A stretch of 64,000 nt of DNA from Arthrobacter dokdonellae (GTDB lineage Bacteria > Actinomycetota > Actinomycetes > Actinomycetales > Micrococcaceae). The stretch covers positions 2,232,001 through 2,296,000 of the forward strand of contig NZ_CP029642.1 of the NCBI RefSeq assembly GCF_003268655.1, in the 5' to 3' direction. Below are positions 9,078 through 17,711 of this stretch, piece after piece. The notes under the pieces are model-generated. The model had not been told where the DNA came from. It made no database searches and was given only the letters and a program-made list of their open reading frames with translations. Numbering within the stretch: position 1 is the stretch's first letter; each line of letters opens with the position of its first letter. A program made the position numbers and the translations under genes.

Positions 9078-9694
9078 GCGGTGGCCAGGCTGCGTTCGCG
9101 GATGAAGACGTTCAAGGCGGCGAGCTCGTTCGGTGTCTCGGACTGGGTAAGTTTCTTCATTGGTTCGCGGACGCTCCGGTAGGAATCAGCCGGCATCCAT
9201 GGGTGCTTGAGGGGCTTGATGCGTCTTGTCCAGGCCGGGGCGGGTTGATTGAGGCGGTGGGCGGTGTAGTTGGTGATCCCGGCCAGGGCTGCGGACCATT
9301 GCGGATCCTTGAGCTGGGGGCTTCGTTGGAGTAACGGCTTGCCGGCTTTCAGGGACGCGCTGGCGTAGTCGGCGAGCATCTTGATGGCGAATTCAAAGTC
9401 CCTGTTGGCTAGAAGGTCCGCGAACGTGGCTGCGTAGTCGCGCCGTTCCGGGTCATGGTCGCTGCCGCGGGGGATGGGTGTTGCCGTTGCGAGGGACAGG
9501 CCGAGCGCTGCGAACACCTCCATGGCCTTGCCGAGTTCTGCGCGTTCGTGGCCCGATTCGAGGTCAATGAGAAATTTCCGCGACACACCGGCGGCATCGG
9601 CCAAGGCTTGCTGGGTCAGTCCCTGACTTATTCGTTGGCGGCGGATCAATGCACCGGCCGCGGACGGAGTGTCTATGGTGCTCTCAGATTTCAA
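9074..9694 (-). CDS. XRE-type HTH protein, likely antitoxin/autorepressor
   Basis: A 206-residue protein with a clear Cro/C1-type helix-turn-helix at about residues 14-65 (RISQGLTQQALADAAGVSRK then FLIDLESG). A C-terminal domain of about 120 residues is not assigned to a known family here. It is first in a two-gene unit with the DUF6036 nucleotidyltransferase (4-base overlap). A perfect palindrome lies 24 bases upstream of its start, the expected position for an autoregulatory operator. This arrangement (HTH gene first, enzyme second, palindromic operator in the promoter) is typical of toxin-antitoxin operons. Toxicity has not been shown by anything in the sequence. Confidence 0.75.
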   Translation of the reverse strand: MKSESTIDTPSAAGALIRRQRISQGLTQQALADAAGVSRKFLIDLESGHERAELGKAMEVFAALGLSLATATPIPRGSDHDPERRDYAATFADLLANRDFEFAIKMLADYASASLKAGKPLLQRSPQLKDPQWSAALAGITNYTAHRLNQPAPAWTRRIKPLKHPWMPADSYRSVREPMKKLTQSETPNELAALNVFIRERSLATA

Positions 9695-9717
9695 GGCGTC
9701 GTCCCTTCTACCTTCAT

Positions 9718-9739
9718 TGTGTCACCGAACGGTGACAAT
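9718..9739. promoter_or_regulatory. Perfect palindromic operator of the HTH/nucleotidyltransferase pair
   Basis: Two 10-base arms, ATTGTCACCG and CGGTGACAAT, flank an AA centre with no mismatch. The site is 24 bases upstream of the ATG of the HTH gene, so a bound repressor would cover the promoter. Likely bound by the HTH protein itself. Confidence 0.7.
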
Positions 9740-10209
9740 CGCATCTTTGCGGTTAGAAGAGGTCGAGGATAGTGGTTCCATTGCGGGCTGTTCCCGCCGG
9801 GAACATATTTCCCTCGGGACTGGCCCGGACAGCGGCAGATTGGGTCGTATTGCCGCGTTGGTTTGTCACTTCCCAGTGTTTGCAAGGGCTGAAAGCTGGG
9901 TCGAGTCCCGCCTCGGGCACAGTGTTTCCGCAGGTCGGCGCGCCGTAAGCGCGTGACCGACGTTGAATTTGTCCACGGATTTGTCCACGGATTTGTGCAG
10001 TGGACTGGTGGGCTTCCCGCACTGCTTTAGCGGCACGCTTTGCCGCGTTTGGCCTCGGGATGATCGTGCAGCTGGGGGGGCCGTCACATTCTGGCTGGCA
10101 TGCCTGCGCAATGGTGCGATCCGGTAACGGGACGTCCCCGAGGTTTCTTGATGCCCCATGAGGAGGCGGTCTACATTTGAGCTGTCGGACAGCCCTGGCC
10201 GGTCCCGAA
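9740..10209. other. Gene-free stretch of about 470 bases with short direct repeat
   Basis: No reading frame here has family resemblance or a ribosome site. At 9967-9990 the 12-mer ATTTGTCCACGG occurs twice in tandem and a third partial copy follows. Near 9900 the string GGTCGAGTCCCGCC resembles a tRNA T-arm, but no acceptor, D or anticodon stems pair around it. Confidence 0.4.
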
Positions 10210-11235
10210 TTATCCGCTGCTGTCACGTTCAACGAGCGTGGGCTTGAAAACTATCCTTGTGGCTTTCTGCTCGGGGTGGTTGGCCTCCTGGAGAAGCAGA
10301 TCCATTGCCGTGCGGCCGAACTCATTGCTGGGCTGATGGATTGAGGTGAGAGGAACCACGGCGGCTTCGGCGAATCCGATGTCGTCGTAGCCAACGATCG
10401 CTACGTCTTCAGGCACGCGAAGGCCGCTTCGGAGGACCGCCTGCAAGACGCCCAGCGCGAGGAGGTCATTCGCGGCGAAGATCGCGTCGGGGCGGGTCCC
10501 CGTGGGCCGGCCGGCGAGGCTGGCGCCGGCCCGGCGGCCCTCGGCGATGCTCAGACCTGCGGTTGGCACCAGTTCCAGGCTGACCCCCTCCTTGGCAGCC
10601 GCCACTTGGCTGGCGCCGAGGAACCGCTCCTCGACTTGTCGGATGGACAGTGGACCACCGACGAACCCGATATGCCGTCGATGGCGGGAAACCAGGTGCT
10701 CGACGGCAAGGATCCCGCCGGCAACGTCGTCCATCGACACCGAGCTGAAGGACGGATCGGTGCTGACACGGTCTACCAGCACAACGGGAATTTCGCGCTG
10801 GCGGAGGCGGTGAAGCCGTTCATCCACGTTCCCAATGGGGGAGATTAGCACTCCGTGGACTCGCTGTTCCTCGAAGAGATCAAGGTATCTTCCTTCGAGT
10901 TCAGATTTGTCATCGCTGTAGCCAAGAAGTACCGAGTACCCCGCTGCAGCCGCCTGAACTTGGGCCCCCCGGGCGATGTCCGTGAAGAAGGGATTGGCGA
11001 CATCCAAGATCAGCAGGCCGATGGCATTGCTGTGGCCATCACGAAGCTGTCGCGCTGCGTCGTTTCGAATATAGCCGAGCTGGTGGATGGCCGCTTGGAC
11101 CCTCGCAACCGTGGATACTGAAACCTTAGCGGGACGATTCAGGACGTTGGAAACCGTTCCCAGGGACACCCCAGCGAGTGCCGCGACCTCCTTCATGCTT
11201 GCTGCAGCCACCCCGGAAACCTCACTTTCTGCCAT
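10210..11235 (-). CDS. LacI-family repressor of the rhamnose operon
   Basis: A 341-residue LacI/GalR-type regulator, divergent from the rhamnose transport and catabolism operon. The N-terminal helix-turn-helix reads MKEVAALAGVSLGTVSNVLN. A periplasmic-binding-protein-like effector domain follows (IGLLILDVANPFFTDIARG, later AIVGYDDIGFAEAAVVPLTS). I placed the start at ATG 11235 because AGGGA sits 5 bases before it; a GTG at 11256 would add seven residues but has no such site. The intergenic region carries TGAAACG-type half sites typical of LacI-family operators. Repression relieved by rhamnose or a derivative is inferred from the context. Confidence 0.9.
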   Translation of the reverse strand: MAESEVSGVAAASMKEVAALAGVSLGTVSNVLNRPAKVSVSTVARVQAAIHQLGYIRNDAARQLRDGHSNAIGLLILDVANPFFTDIARGAQVQAAAAGYSVLLGYSDDKSELEGRYLDLFEEQRVHGVLISPIGNVDERLHRLRQREIPVVLVDRVSTDPSFSSVSMDDVAGGILAVEHLVSRHRRHIGFVGGPLSIRQVEERFLGASQVAAAKEGVSLELVPTAGLSIAEGRRAGASLAGRPTGTRPDAIFAANDLLALGVLQAVLRSGLRVPEDVAIVGYDDIGFAEAAVVPLTSIHQPSNEFGRTAMDLLLQEANHPEQKATRIVFKPTLVERDSSG

Positions 11236-11270
11236 TAATTCCCTGCCATGCCCCACTTCGATTATGCCGG

Positions 11271-11286
11271 ATGAAACGATGAACCA
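11271..11286. promoter_or_regulatory. Candidate LacI-family half-site operator near the regulator start
   Basis: ATGAAACGATGAACC contains the TGAAACG core also found in reverse at the second candidate operator (11327-11342). It lies about 36 bases before the regulator ATG and could mediate autoregulation. Only one half is well conserved. Confidence 0.4.
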
Positions 11287-11292
11287 AATCCC

Positions 11293-11321
11293 TTGACCCG
11301 CCCAACCGGGGCAGGTACATT
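11293..11321 (+). promoter_or_regulatory. Promoter of the rhamnose operon
   Basis: TTGACC at 11293-11298 and TACATT at 11316-11321 are separated by 17 bases, a good match to a housekeeping -35/-10 pair. It points toward the ABC transporter genes, with the candidate operator immediately downstream. Confidence 0.6.
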
Positions 11322-11326
11322 GAGTT

Positions 11327-11342
11327 CATTGTAACGTTTCAT
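11327..11342. promoter_or_regulatory. Candidate LacI-type operator of the rhamnose operon
   Basis: CATTGTAACGTTTCAT is an imperfect palindrome around a central CG, the usual LacI-family layout, and contains the TGAAACG half site on the other strand. It overlaps the expected transcription start of the promoter at 11293-11321, so a bound repressor would block transcription. Confidence 0.55.
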
Positions 11343-11377
11343 TGTCCTTGTCAGACGTCGTGGAAGCAGGATTATCA

Positions 11378-12901
11378 ATGTCGATGGATTCGCAGGCGGC
11401 GGGCCCTCCGGTCCTTGAGCTCGAGGGCGTGGCGAAGTCCTTTGGCGCTGTCGTGGCCCTGACATCCGCCACGCTGACGGTGAATGCCAATTCCATCCAC
11501 GCCCTTGTCGGGGAAAACGGCGCCGGTAAGTCGACGTTGGTAAAGATTGTTGCCGGACTCTACCAGCGGGACGGGGGGACCTTCCTGTTCCGCGGCGAGC
11601 CGGTTGACTTTACTTCGACGGCAGCTGCGAAGCAGTCCGGCATCGCTGTCATTTATCAGGAGCCGACGCTGTTCCCGGACCTCTCCGTCACTGAGAACAT
11701 CTTTATGGGGCGCCAGCCCACCGATCGCATGGGTCGGATCGATCGCAGGGCGATGCGCGCCGAGGCGATGGAAATATTCGGGCGCCTCTCGGTCAGCATT
11801 GACCCCGACCGCCTGGCGGAGGGACTTTCGATCGCGGACCAGCAGATCATTGAGATCGCCAAAGCCATTTCATTGGATGCCCGACTGCTGGTAATGGATG
11901 AGCCCACAGCGGCGCTGAGTGGCCTGGAAGTTGAGCGGCTCTTCGCCGTGGCCAGGAGCCTGAGGGATGAAGGCCGGGGATTGGTGTTTATCTCGCACCG
12001 CTTTGAGGAGGTCTTTGCGCTGTGCGACATGGTCACGGTCATGCGCGATGGCGCCTTCATCTCCAGCGACGCCATTGGGGAGGTCACTGAAGATGAGATT
12101 GTCCGGCGCATGGTTGGGCGTGAGGTGAGCAACCTGTTTCCCAAGCAGGAAGCGGACATCGGCGAGGTGGTCCTCCGCGTGGAAAACCTTGAGTCAACGG
12201 GGCTCTTCCATGATGTCTCCTTTACGGTCCGTTCCGGTGAGATCGTCGCCCTGGCTGGGCTGGTTGGGGCTGGAAGAAGTGAGATTGCGCGCGCCATTTT
12301 CGGAGTGGACGGGTATCGCGCGGGGAGTGTCACCCTCGCCGGGAAACGGATACCCAAAGGCGACCCGAGCGCGGCCATGCAGGCAGGCATCGGCTTTGTT
12401 CCGGAAGACCGGCGGAAACAAGGCCTCGTGTTGGAATCCTCCGTGGCACGCAATTCGACGCTGGCGATCCGCAAGGGACTCTCAAGGTGGGGTTTTCTGG
12501 GTTCGAAAGCCGAAAATGCGGCGGCAGCAATATGGTCGAGCCGCCTGCAGGTCAAGGCAAGTTCGCTGGATACCTTGGTGGGGACCCTCAGCGGCGGTAA
12601 CCAGCAAAAGGTCGTCCTTGCAAAATGGCTGGCGACCAACCCGCAGGTTTTGATCATCGATGAGCCCACGCGGGGGATCGATGTTGGCACCAAGGCTGAA
12701 GTCCATCGGTTGATCAGTGAACTGGCCGGCCGGGGACTGGCCATCTTGATGATCTCCTCTGAACTGCCGGAGGTGCTGGGGATGGCGGACCGTGTCCTGG
12801 TGGTCCGAGAAGGCCGGATCACCGCGGAAATCGACCGCGCGGTGGCGACCGGCGAAAATATCATGTACGCCGCCACGCATGCTGCAGGGGAGACCGACTG
12901 A
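11378..12901 (+). CDS. rhaT: Rhamnose ABC importer, duplicated ATP-binding subunit
   Basis: A 507-residue sugar-type ABC ATPase with two fused nucleotide-binding domains. The first has Walker A GENGAGKST and Walker B LLVMDEPTAALSG; the second has the degenerate P-loop GLVGAGRSE seen in RbsA/XylG-type proteins, then LSGGNQQKV and LIIDEPTRGID. It energises import through the two membrane subunits that follow. I chose ATG 11378 with AGCAGGA upstream instead of a TTG at 11342. The stop shares one base with the start of the next gene. The name follows the rhaSTPQ systems described in rhizobia; it is unrelated to the E. coli RhaT symporter. Confidence 0.92.
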   Translation: MSMDSQAAGPPVLELEGVAKSFGAVVALTSATLTVNANSIHALVGENGAGKSTLVKIVAGLYQRDGGTFLFRGEPVDFTSTAAAKQSGIAVIYQEPTLFPDLSVTENIFMGRQPTDRMGRIDRRAMRAEAMEIFGRLSVSIDPDRLAEGLSIADQQIIEIAKAISLDARLLVMDEPTAALSGLEVERLFAVARSLRDEGRGLVFISHRFEEVFALCDMVTVMRDGAFISSDAIGEVTEDEIVRRMVGREVSNLFPKQEADIGEVVLRVENLESTGLFHDVSFTVRSGEIVALAGLVGAGRSEIARAIFGVDGYRAGSVTLAGKRIPKGDPSAAMQAGIGFVPEDRRKQGLVLESSVARNSTLAIRKGLSRWGFLGSKAENAAAAIWSSRLQVKASSLDTLVGTLSGGNQQKVVLAKWLATNPQVLIIDEPTRGIDVGTKAEVHRLISELAGRGLAILMISSELPEVLGMADRVLVVREGRITAEIDRAVATGENIMYAATHAAGETD

Positions 12902-13965
12902 TGACAACACTGTCACCACGCAAGGCCGCAATGAACTCTGGAGCGCGGCCCCGGCCAGGGCTCGCGGCAGTCCGGCACGGGCTTGGCCGGCTCGCCCGGG
13001 CCCGGGAGACGGGCATTTTCCTGGTCATTGTTGTCATTGTCGTTGCCACGACCATCGTCAACCCGAGCTTTCTTTTCTCGACCGACGGGTGGCGGGACCT
13101 GCTCCTGACCCCCGCAATGTTGCTCCTGCTCGCCGTCGGGCAGGCCATGGTCATCATCACCCGCAGCGTGGACCTCTCAGTGGGCTCTGTCGTGGGACTG
13201 ACCGCCTACTTGACCGGGCAGCTCTTCATCGGTGTTCCGGGCGTCCCGGTGATAGCCGTGTTTCTGATCGGGGCTGCCGCCGGGGCCGTCCTGGGACTCG
13301 TCAACGGAGTCCTGGTGTCTTTCGCCAAGGTTCCCGCGCTGGTCATCACGCTGGGGACGCTGTATGCCTATCGGGGGATCAACGTCCTGTGGACGGGCAG
13401 CAACCAGATCAACCCGTCCCAGCTGCCCGCCTCCTTCCTTGATATTGGAACAAACTCAGTGGCCGCCATTCCGTACCTGTTCATCATCGCCATGGTAGTG
13501 GTGCTGGTGGCCGGCTGGTACATGCGCAACAAGCGCAGCGGCCGCGAACTCTACGCCATCGGCTCAGATCCCGCCGCGGCCGAACTCTTTGGCTTGAAGG
13601 TACGCCGCAGGATACTTGGTGCGTTCATCATTTCCGGTGCGCTGGCCGGGCTGGCCGGCGTGCTCTTCGCCGCCCGCTACGGCACGAGTAACTCGCAGAC
13701 GGGGTCCGGACTGGAACTTCAGGCCGTCGGTGCCGCCGTTATTGGAGGCGTGGCCATTTTCGGTGGCAGCGGCTCGATTTACGGCGCCGCCATCGGCGCC
13801 TTCCTCCTCACGACCATCAGCCGGGCACTGCCGATCCTTGGCGTCCAGAGCTTCTGGCAGCAGGCAGTCGTCGGGCTGCTCATCATCGGGGCCATTGTGC
13901 TCGACCGCTACCTCGCCCTGCGAGTGTCCAGACGGCTCATCGCGGCCAGGGAGATCAGCTCATGA
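12901..13965 (+). CDS. rhaP: Rhamnose ABC importer, membrane subunit 1
   Basis: A 354-residue permease of the RbsC/branched family. It has about 8-10 hydrophobic segments, beginning with TGIFLVIVVIVVATTIVNPS near residue 38 and ending near residue 340. The conserved loop GRELYAIGSDPAAAELFGLK is the site where such permeases contact the ATPase. Forms a heterodimer with the next gene product in the cytoplasmic membrane. Starts one base inside the ATPase stop and overlaps the next permease by 4 bases, so expression is coupled. Confidence 0.92.
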   Translation: MTTLSPRKAAMNSGARPRPGLAAVRHGLGRLARARETGIFLVIVVIVVATTIVNPSFLFSTDGWRDLLLTPAMLLLLAVGQAMVIITRSVDLSVGSVVGLTAYLTGQLFIGVPGVPVIAVFLIGAAAGAVLGLVNGVLVSFAKVPALVITLGTLYAYRGINVLWTGSNQINPSQLPASFLDIGTNSVAAIPYLFIIAMVVVLVAGWYMRNKRSGRELYAIGSDPAAAELFGLKVRRRILGAFIISGALAGLAGVLFAARYGTSNSQTGSGLELQAVGAAVIGGVAIFGGSGSIYGAAIGAFLLTTISRALPILGVQSFWQQAVVGLLIIGAIVLDRYLALRVSRRLIAAREISS

Positions 13966-14999
13966 CCAGCATCGACGTTAATTCCAGAGGACCGCTCGGT
14001 GGCAGCGACCGCAGGATTCCGGCCTATGGCAGCCCGCTCTGGCGACGGCTGCTGGTATCGAGGGAAGCGACCGTGATCGGGGCGCTGATCCTCGCTTGGG
14101 TGGTGGCTGCGATCGCCGTGCCCTACTTCAGCTCGACCACGACGCTGACCTTCCTGCTCCTGGACACGGCCCCGATCCTCATGATCGCGCTGCCCATGAC
14201 GTTCGTCATCATGACCGGTGAAATCGACCTGTCGGTTGGGAGCACCGTGGGGCTGAGCAGCGTCCTTCTGGGTCTACTCACCCAGGCCGGGGCCCCGTTC
14301 GGCTGGTCAATTGTGCTTTGCCTTGGGCTCGGGCTAGTCTGCGGTGCGCTCAACGGCTTCCTGGTCACCGTGATCGGTCTGCCCTCGATTGCCGTCACCA
14401 TCGGCACCATCGCCCTCTACCGGGGGATCGCCGTCGGACTGCTCGGCACCACGGCGATCGCCAACTTCCCCGCGTTCTGGTTGAACCTCGCCCAGGCAGA
14501 CATCGGGACCACAGGGATCCCTGTGATCATGGTGCTGATCGTGGTGCTCATCCTGGCGTTCGCAGCCGTCCTGCACTTCACACCCTTTGGGCGCGGCCTG
14601 GTCGCCCTCGGCCTCAGTTCCGACACGGCCACCTTCTCAGGAATCAACGTCAACCGTTCAAAGTTCATCTCGTTCCTGCTGACGGGGGCGGTCTCGGCCT
14701 TGGCCGGTGTGTTCTGGACGTTGCGGTATTCCAGTGCGCGCGGCGACAACGCGACCGGCCTTGAACTCTCCGTCATCGCTGCCGTGCTCCTCGGCGGCGT
14801 CTCCATCTTTGGCGGCAAGGGCGCCCTTCCCGGCGTCATTGCCGGTGTCCTCCTAATCGGTGTGCTCCAAAGCGCCCTCCAGCTCGCGAATGTCAGCTCC
14901 GACGCGATCACCATTGTCACCGGAGTGGTCCTGATACTGTCCGTGATCACCCCGCAGATCATCAACCGGACCCGGCGGCGCAGACCGCGGGCCGGTTGA
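13962..14999 (+). CDS. rhaQ: Rhamnose ABC importer, membrane subunit 2
   Basis: A 345-residue inner-membrane permease, homologous to the preceding one. It has a hydrophobic start (REATVIGALILAWVVAAIAV) after a 30-residue hydrophilic N-terminus, the family signature EIDLSVGSTVGLSSVLLG, and a coupling loop GRGLVALGLSSDTATFSGIN. The start overlaps the upstream gene by 4 bases; 47 bases separate it from the binding-protein gene. Pairs of non-identical permeases are typical for rhamnose importers of the CUT2 class. Confidence 0.92.
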   Translation: MTSIDVNSRGPLGGSDRRIPAYGSPLWRRLLVSREATVIGALILAWVVAAIAVPYFSSTTTLTFLLLDTAPILMIALPMTFVIMTGEIDLSVGSTVGLSSVLLGLLTQAGAPFGWSIVLCLGLGLVCGALNGFLVTVIGLPSIAVTIGTIALYRGIAVGLLGTTAIANFPAFWLNLAQADIGTTGIPVIMVLIVVLILAFAAVLHFTPFGRGLVALGLSSDTATFSGINVNRSKFISFLLTGAVSALAGVFWTLRYSSARGDNATGLELSVIAAVLLGGVSIFGGKGALPGVIAGVLLIGVLQSALQLANVSSDAITIVTGVVLILSVITPQIINRTRRRRPRAG

Positions 15000-15046
15000 C
15001 GCCAGACCCACCACATGCCCTGCCACACTCGACGAAGGAAGAAACA

Positions 15047-16096
15047 ATGATGTCTCACTTAAAGGCCGGCCGGAAGCCGAGTCGACTCCTCGGCCTCGCT
15101 GCCGGTGTTCTGGGTTTCGCTCTCATCCTCACCGGCTGCTCGTCAGGAGGCGGCAGTCCCTCCGCCTCGGGCGGCTCCAAGAACTACAAGATCACCTTCC
15201 TGCCGAAGTCACTCGGCAATAACTACTTTCAGGCCTCTGACGGCGACGGCGGCAAGTCTGCCGTGACCGCGTTCGGCGGGACGTACCAGGAAGTGGGTCC
15301 CACCGCCGCGACAGCATCGGCGCAGGTCAGCTACATCAACACGTTGACACAGCAGCACGTTGGAGCCATTGTCCTCTCCGCCAACGATCCCAGCGCCTTG
15401 TGCACTTCCCTGAAACAAGCCATGACCGCTGGCGTCAAGGTCGTCACCTTCGATTCGGATGTCAATCCGGACTGCCGCAACGTCTTCGTCAATCAGGCCT
15501 CCACCCAGGGAATCGCCCAGGCCCAGGCCGACAACATTGCCAAGGAAATCGGTGGCAAGGGTGACATCGCCATCCTGTCGGCCACCGCCAACGCCACCAA
15601 CCAAAACGCCTGGAACAAGGCGATGATCGCCTACATCGGCACGAAGTACCCCGATCTCAAGGTCGTCACCACGGTATACGGCAACGACGACGACCAGACC
15701 TCCTACGATGACACAGCGGCCCTGGTGCAAAAATACCCCAACCTCAAGGGCATTGTCTCACCGACGACAGTGGGCATTGCCGCCGCCGCCCGCTACCTGT
15801 CCACGTCGCAGTACAAAGGAAAAATCGCGCTGACAGGCCTGGGCACGCCCAATGCAATGCGCGCCTATATCAAGGACGGCACCGTGGGGTCGTTCGCGCT
15901 CTGGAATCCCAGCGACCTGGGTTACCTTGCCGCCTACACCGCCAAGGCACTGATTGACGGAACCATCACCGGAAAGGACGGCGACTCGTTCAAGGCCGGA
16001 AAACTTGGAGAATACAAGGTCGGCCCGGACGGTACGGTCCTGCTGGGCAAGCCAACCACATTCGATAAGTCGAACATCGGCAAGTTCAACTTCTGA
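15047..16096 (+). CDS. rhaS: Rhamnose-binding lipoprotein of the ABC importer
   Basis: A 349-residue solute-binding lipoprotein. The signal sequence ends in lipobox LTGC with Cys31 as the lipidated residue; a Ser/Gly linker follows and then a CUT2-type sugar-binding domain. Two periplasmic-binding lobes show YINTLTQQHVGAIVLSANDP and GIVSPTTVGIAAAARYL. I chose ATG 15047 because GAAGGAAG lies 6-12 bases ahead; a second ATG follows directly. The protein captures L-rhamnose outside the membrane and delivers it to the two permeases encoded just upstream. Specificity is inferred from the catabolic genes downstream. Confidence 0.9.
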   Translation: MMSHLKAGRKPSRLLGLAAGVLGFALILTGCSSGGGSPSASGGSKNYKITFLPKSLGNNYFQASDGDGGKSAVTAFGGTYQEVGPTAATASAQVSYINTLTQQHVGAIVLSANDPSALCTSLKQAMTAGVKVVTFDSDVNPDCRNVFVNQASTQGIAQAQADNIAKEIGGKGDIAILSATANATNQNAWNKAMIAYIGTKYPDLKVVTTVYGNDDDQTSYDDTAALVQKYPNLKGIVSPTTVGIAAAARYLSTSQYKGKIALTGLGTPNAMRAYIKDGTVGSFALWNPSDLGYLAAYTAKALIDGTITGKDGDSFKAGKLGEYKVGPDGTVLLGKPTTFDKSNIGKFNF

Positions 16097-16150
16097 CCAC
16101 TTGGCCGGGGCGGTCACCCCGTCCCGGCCCTCCCACACACCGGAGTAGGA

Positions 16151-16546
16151 ATGACCCGCGTCTGCTTCACCCTGCAGGTGGATCCTTTGCAGATCCCCGA
16201 GTACAAGGAGCGCCACAGAGAAGTATGGCCCTCGATGCTCCGGGAAATCCAGGCGTCGGGCCGACGCAACTATTCCCTTTTCCTTCGCGCGGACGGCCTC
16301 CTTGTGGGCTACTTCGAGACCGATTCGGTAGACGCCGGAGAAGAGTACCTGGCCTCCTCGGAGGCCGCCGCCGAGTGGGAGCGCCACATGGGCTCCCTAT
16401 TCAACGGGATTGAGGGCCGCGCTGATCAGGGTGCAACCCTCCTGGAGGAAGTCTTCAATCTGGACGATCAGTCCAAGAATCTGGAAGACCAGGCCGACGG
16501 CCTCAATTCTCGCCAAACAACCCTGCACCAAGGAGAAACGGCATGA
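16151..16546 (+). CDS. rhaM: L-rhamnose mutarotase
   Basis: A 131-residue protein of the RhaM/RhaU family, which interconverts alpha and beta anomers of L-rhamnose so that isomerase receives the right form. The family start CFTLQVDPLQIPEYKERHRE and the YSLFLRADGLLVGYFE stretch with conserved His and Tyr are present. The family is about 104 residues; the extra 25 residues here are a hydrophilic tail (LDDQSKNLEDQADGLNS). Overlaps the isomerase start by 4 bases. Confidence 0.9.
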   Translation: MTRVCFTLQVDPLQIPEYKERHREVWPSMLREIQASGRRNYSLFLRADGLLVGYFETDSVDAGEEYLASSEAAAEWERHMGSLFNGIEGRADQGATLLEEVFNLDDQSKNLEDQADGLNSRQTTLHQGETA

Positions 16547-17709
16547 CCACGTTCGCCGAATTAGTTCCGACCCTCCAACGCCTGGCGATCGAGGTGCCGT
16601 CCTGGGCGTACGGCAACTCCGGCACCCGCTTCAAGGTCTTTGGCACCCCGGGCACGCCGCGGACCGTCCAGGAGAAGATCGCCGATGCGGCGAAGGTCCA
16701 CGAGCTGACCGGCCTTGCCCCGGCGGTGGCGCTGCACATCCCGTGGGACAAGGTGGACGATTATGAGGCCCTGAAGAGCCACGCCGCGGGCCTGGGCGTG
16801 GGTCTGGGCACGGTCAACTCCAACACGTTCCAGGACGATGCCTACAAGTTCGGGTCGCTGACCCATGTGGACAGGAAGGTCCGCCGCCAGGCCATCGACC
16901 ACCACTTTGAATGCATCGACGTCATGGACGCCACCGGTTCACGGGACTTGAAGATCTGGCTGGCGGACGGCACGAACTATCCGGGCCAGGGTGACCTGCG
17001 CGGCCGCCAGGACCGGCTGGCCGAGTCGCTGCAGGAGATTTACGCGCGGCTGGGCGATGGCCAGCGCATGGTCCTGGAGTACAAGTTCTTCGAGCCGGCT
17101 TTTTACCATACGGATGTCCCGGACTGGGGCACTTCGTACGCGCACACGCTGGCCCTGGGGGAGAAGGCAAAGGTGTGCCTGGACACGGGGCACCACGCCC
17201 CGGGCACGAACATCGAGTTCATCGTGGCGCAGCTGCTGCGCCTGGGCAAGCTGGGGTCCTTTGACTTCAATTCACGCTTCTACGCGGACGACGACCTCAT
17301 TGTGGGGGCGGCGGACCCGTTCCAGCTCTTCCGCATCATGTTTGAGGTGATCCGCGGGGGTGGCCTGGGCCAGGACTCCGGTGTGGCGCTGATGCTGGAC
17401 CAGTGCCACAACCTGGAGGAGAAGATTCCGGGCCAGATCCGGTCGGTGCTCAACGTGCAGGAAATGACGGCCCGGGCGCTTCTGGTGGACCGGTCGGCCC
17501 TGGCGGAGGCGCAGGAATCCGGGGACGTGCTGGGTGCGAACGCGCTCTTCATGGACGCGTTCTACACCGACGTCCGCCCGGACCTGGCGCAGTGGCGGGC
17601 ATCCCGGGGGCTGCCCGCGGACCCGCTGGCCGCCTATGCCGCCAGCGGCTACCAACAACAAATCAACGAAGAGCGCGTGGGCGGAACCCAGGCCGGATGG
17701 GGAGCGTAA
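16543..17709 (+). CDS. rhaI: L-rhamnose isomerase (RhaI type)
   Basis: A 388-residue sugar isomerase converting L-rhamnose to L-rhamnulose. It belongs to the xylose-isomerase-like TIM-barrel fold. Signature parts include SWAYGNSGTRFKVF near the N-terminus, DLKIWLADGTNYPGQGD, the metal-site region VLEYKFFEPAFYHTDVPDWG and VCLDTGHHAPGTNIE. This is the Actinobacteria/Pseudomonas RhaI type and not the longer RhaA of enterobacteria. It overlaps the mutarotase by 4 bases and the aldolase/dehydrogenase gene follows 2 bases later. Confidence 0.92.
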   Translation: MTTFAELVPTLQRLAIEVPSWAYGNSGTRFKVFGTPGTPRTVQEKIADAAKVHELTGLAPAVALHIPWDKVDDYEALKSHAAGLGVGLGTVNSNTFQDDAYKFGSLTHVDRKVRRQAIDHHFECIDVMDATGSRDLKIWLADGTNYPGQGDLRGRQDRLAESLQEIYARLGDGQRMVLEYKFFEPAFYHTDVPDWGTSYAHTLALGEKAKVCLDTGHHAPGTNIEFIVAQLLRLGKLGSFDFNSRFYADDDLIVGAADPFQLFRIMFEVIRGGGLGQDSGVALMLDQCHNLEEKIPGQIRSVLNVQEMTARALLVDRSALAEAQESGDVLGANALFMDAFYTDVRPDLAQWRASRGLPADPLAAYAASGYQQQINEERVGGTQAGWGA

Positions 17710-17711
17710 CC

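Noticed and set aside
9893..9930. tRNA-like T-arm string GGTCGAGTCCCGCC as a tRNA gene or attachment site
   Set aside because: No complementary acceptor stem, D arm or anticodon arm can be formed from the preceding 70 bases, and no integrase gene is nearby. At most it is a tRNA-end relic.
9967..9996. CRISPR or origin repeats
   Set aside because: Only two full copies of a 12-mer in direct contact without spacers. No cas genes and no DnaA boxes were seen.
9753..10232. 159-residue minus-strand frame between the HTH gene and LacI
   Set aside because: It contains the direct repeat translated as QIRGQIRGQI and otherwise compositionally biased sequence, has no ribosome site and overlaps the LacI end.
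17403..17711. Extended N-terminus for the rhamnulose-1-phosphate aldolase
   Set aside because: The upstream part overlaps the isomerase gene in another frame and encodes low-complexity Gly/Pro/Arg sequence. The aldolase family start matches ATG 17712.
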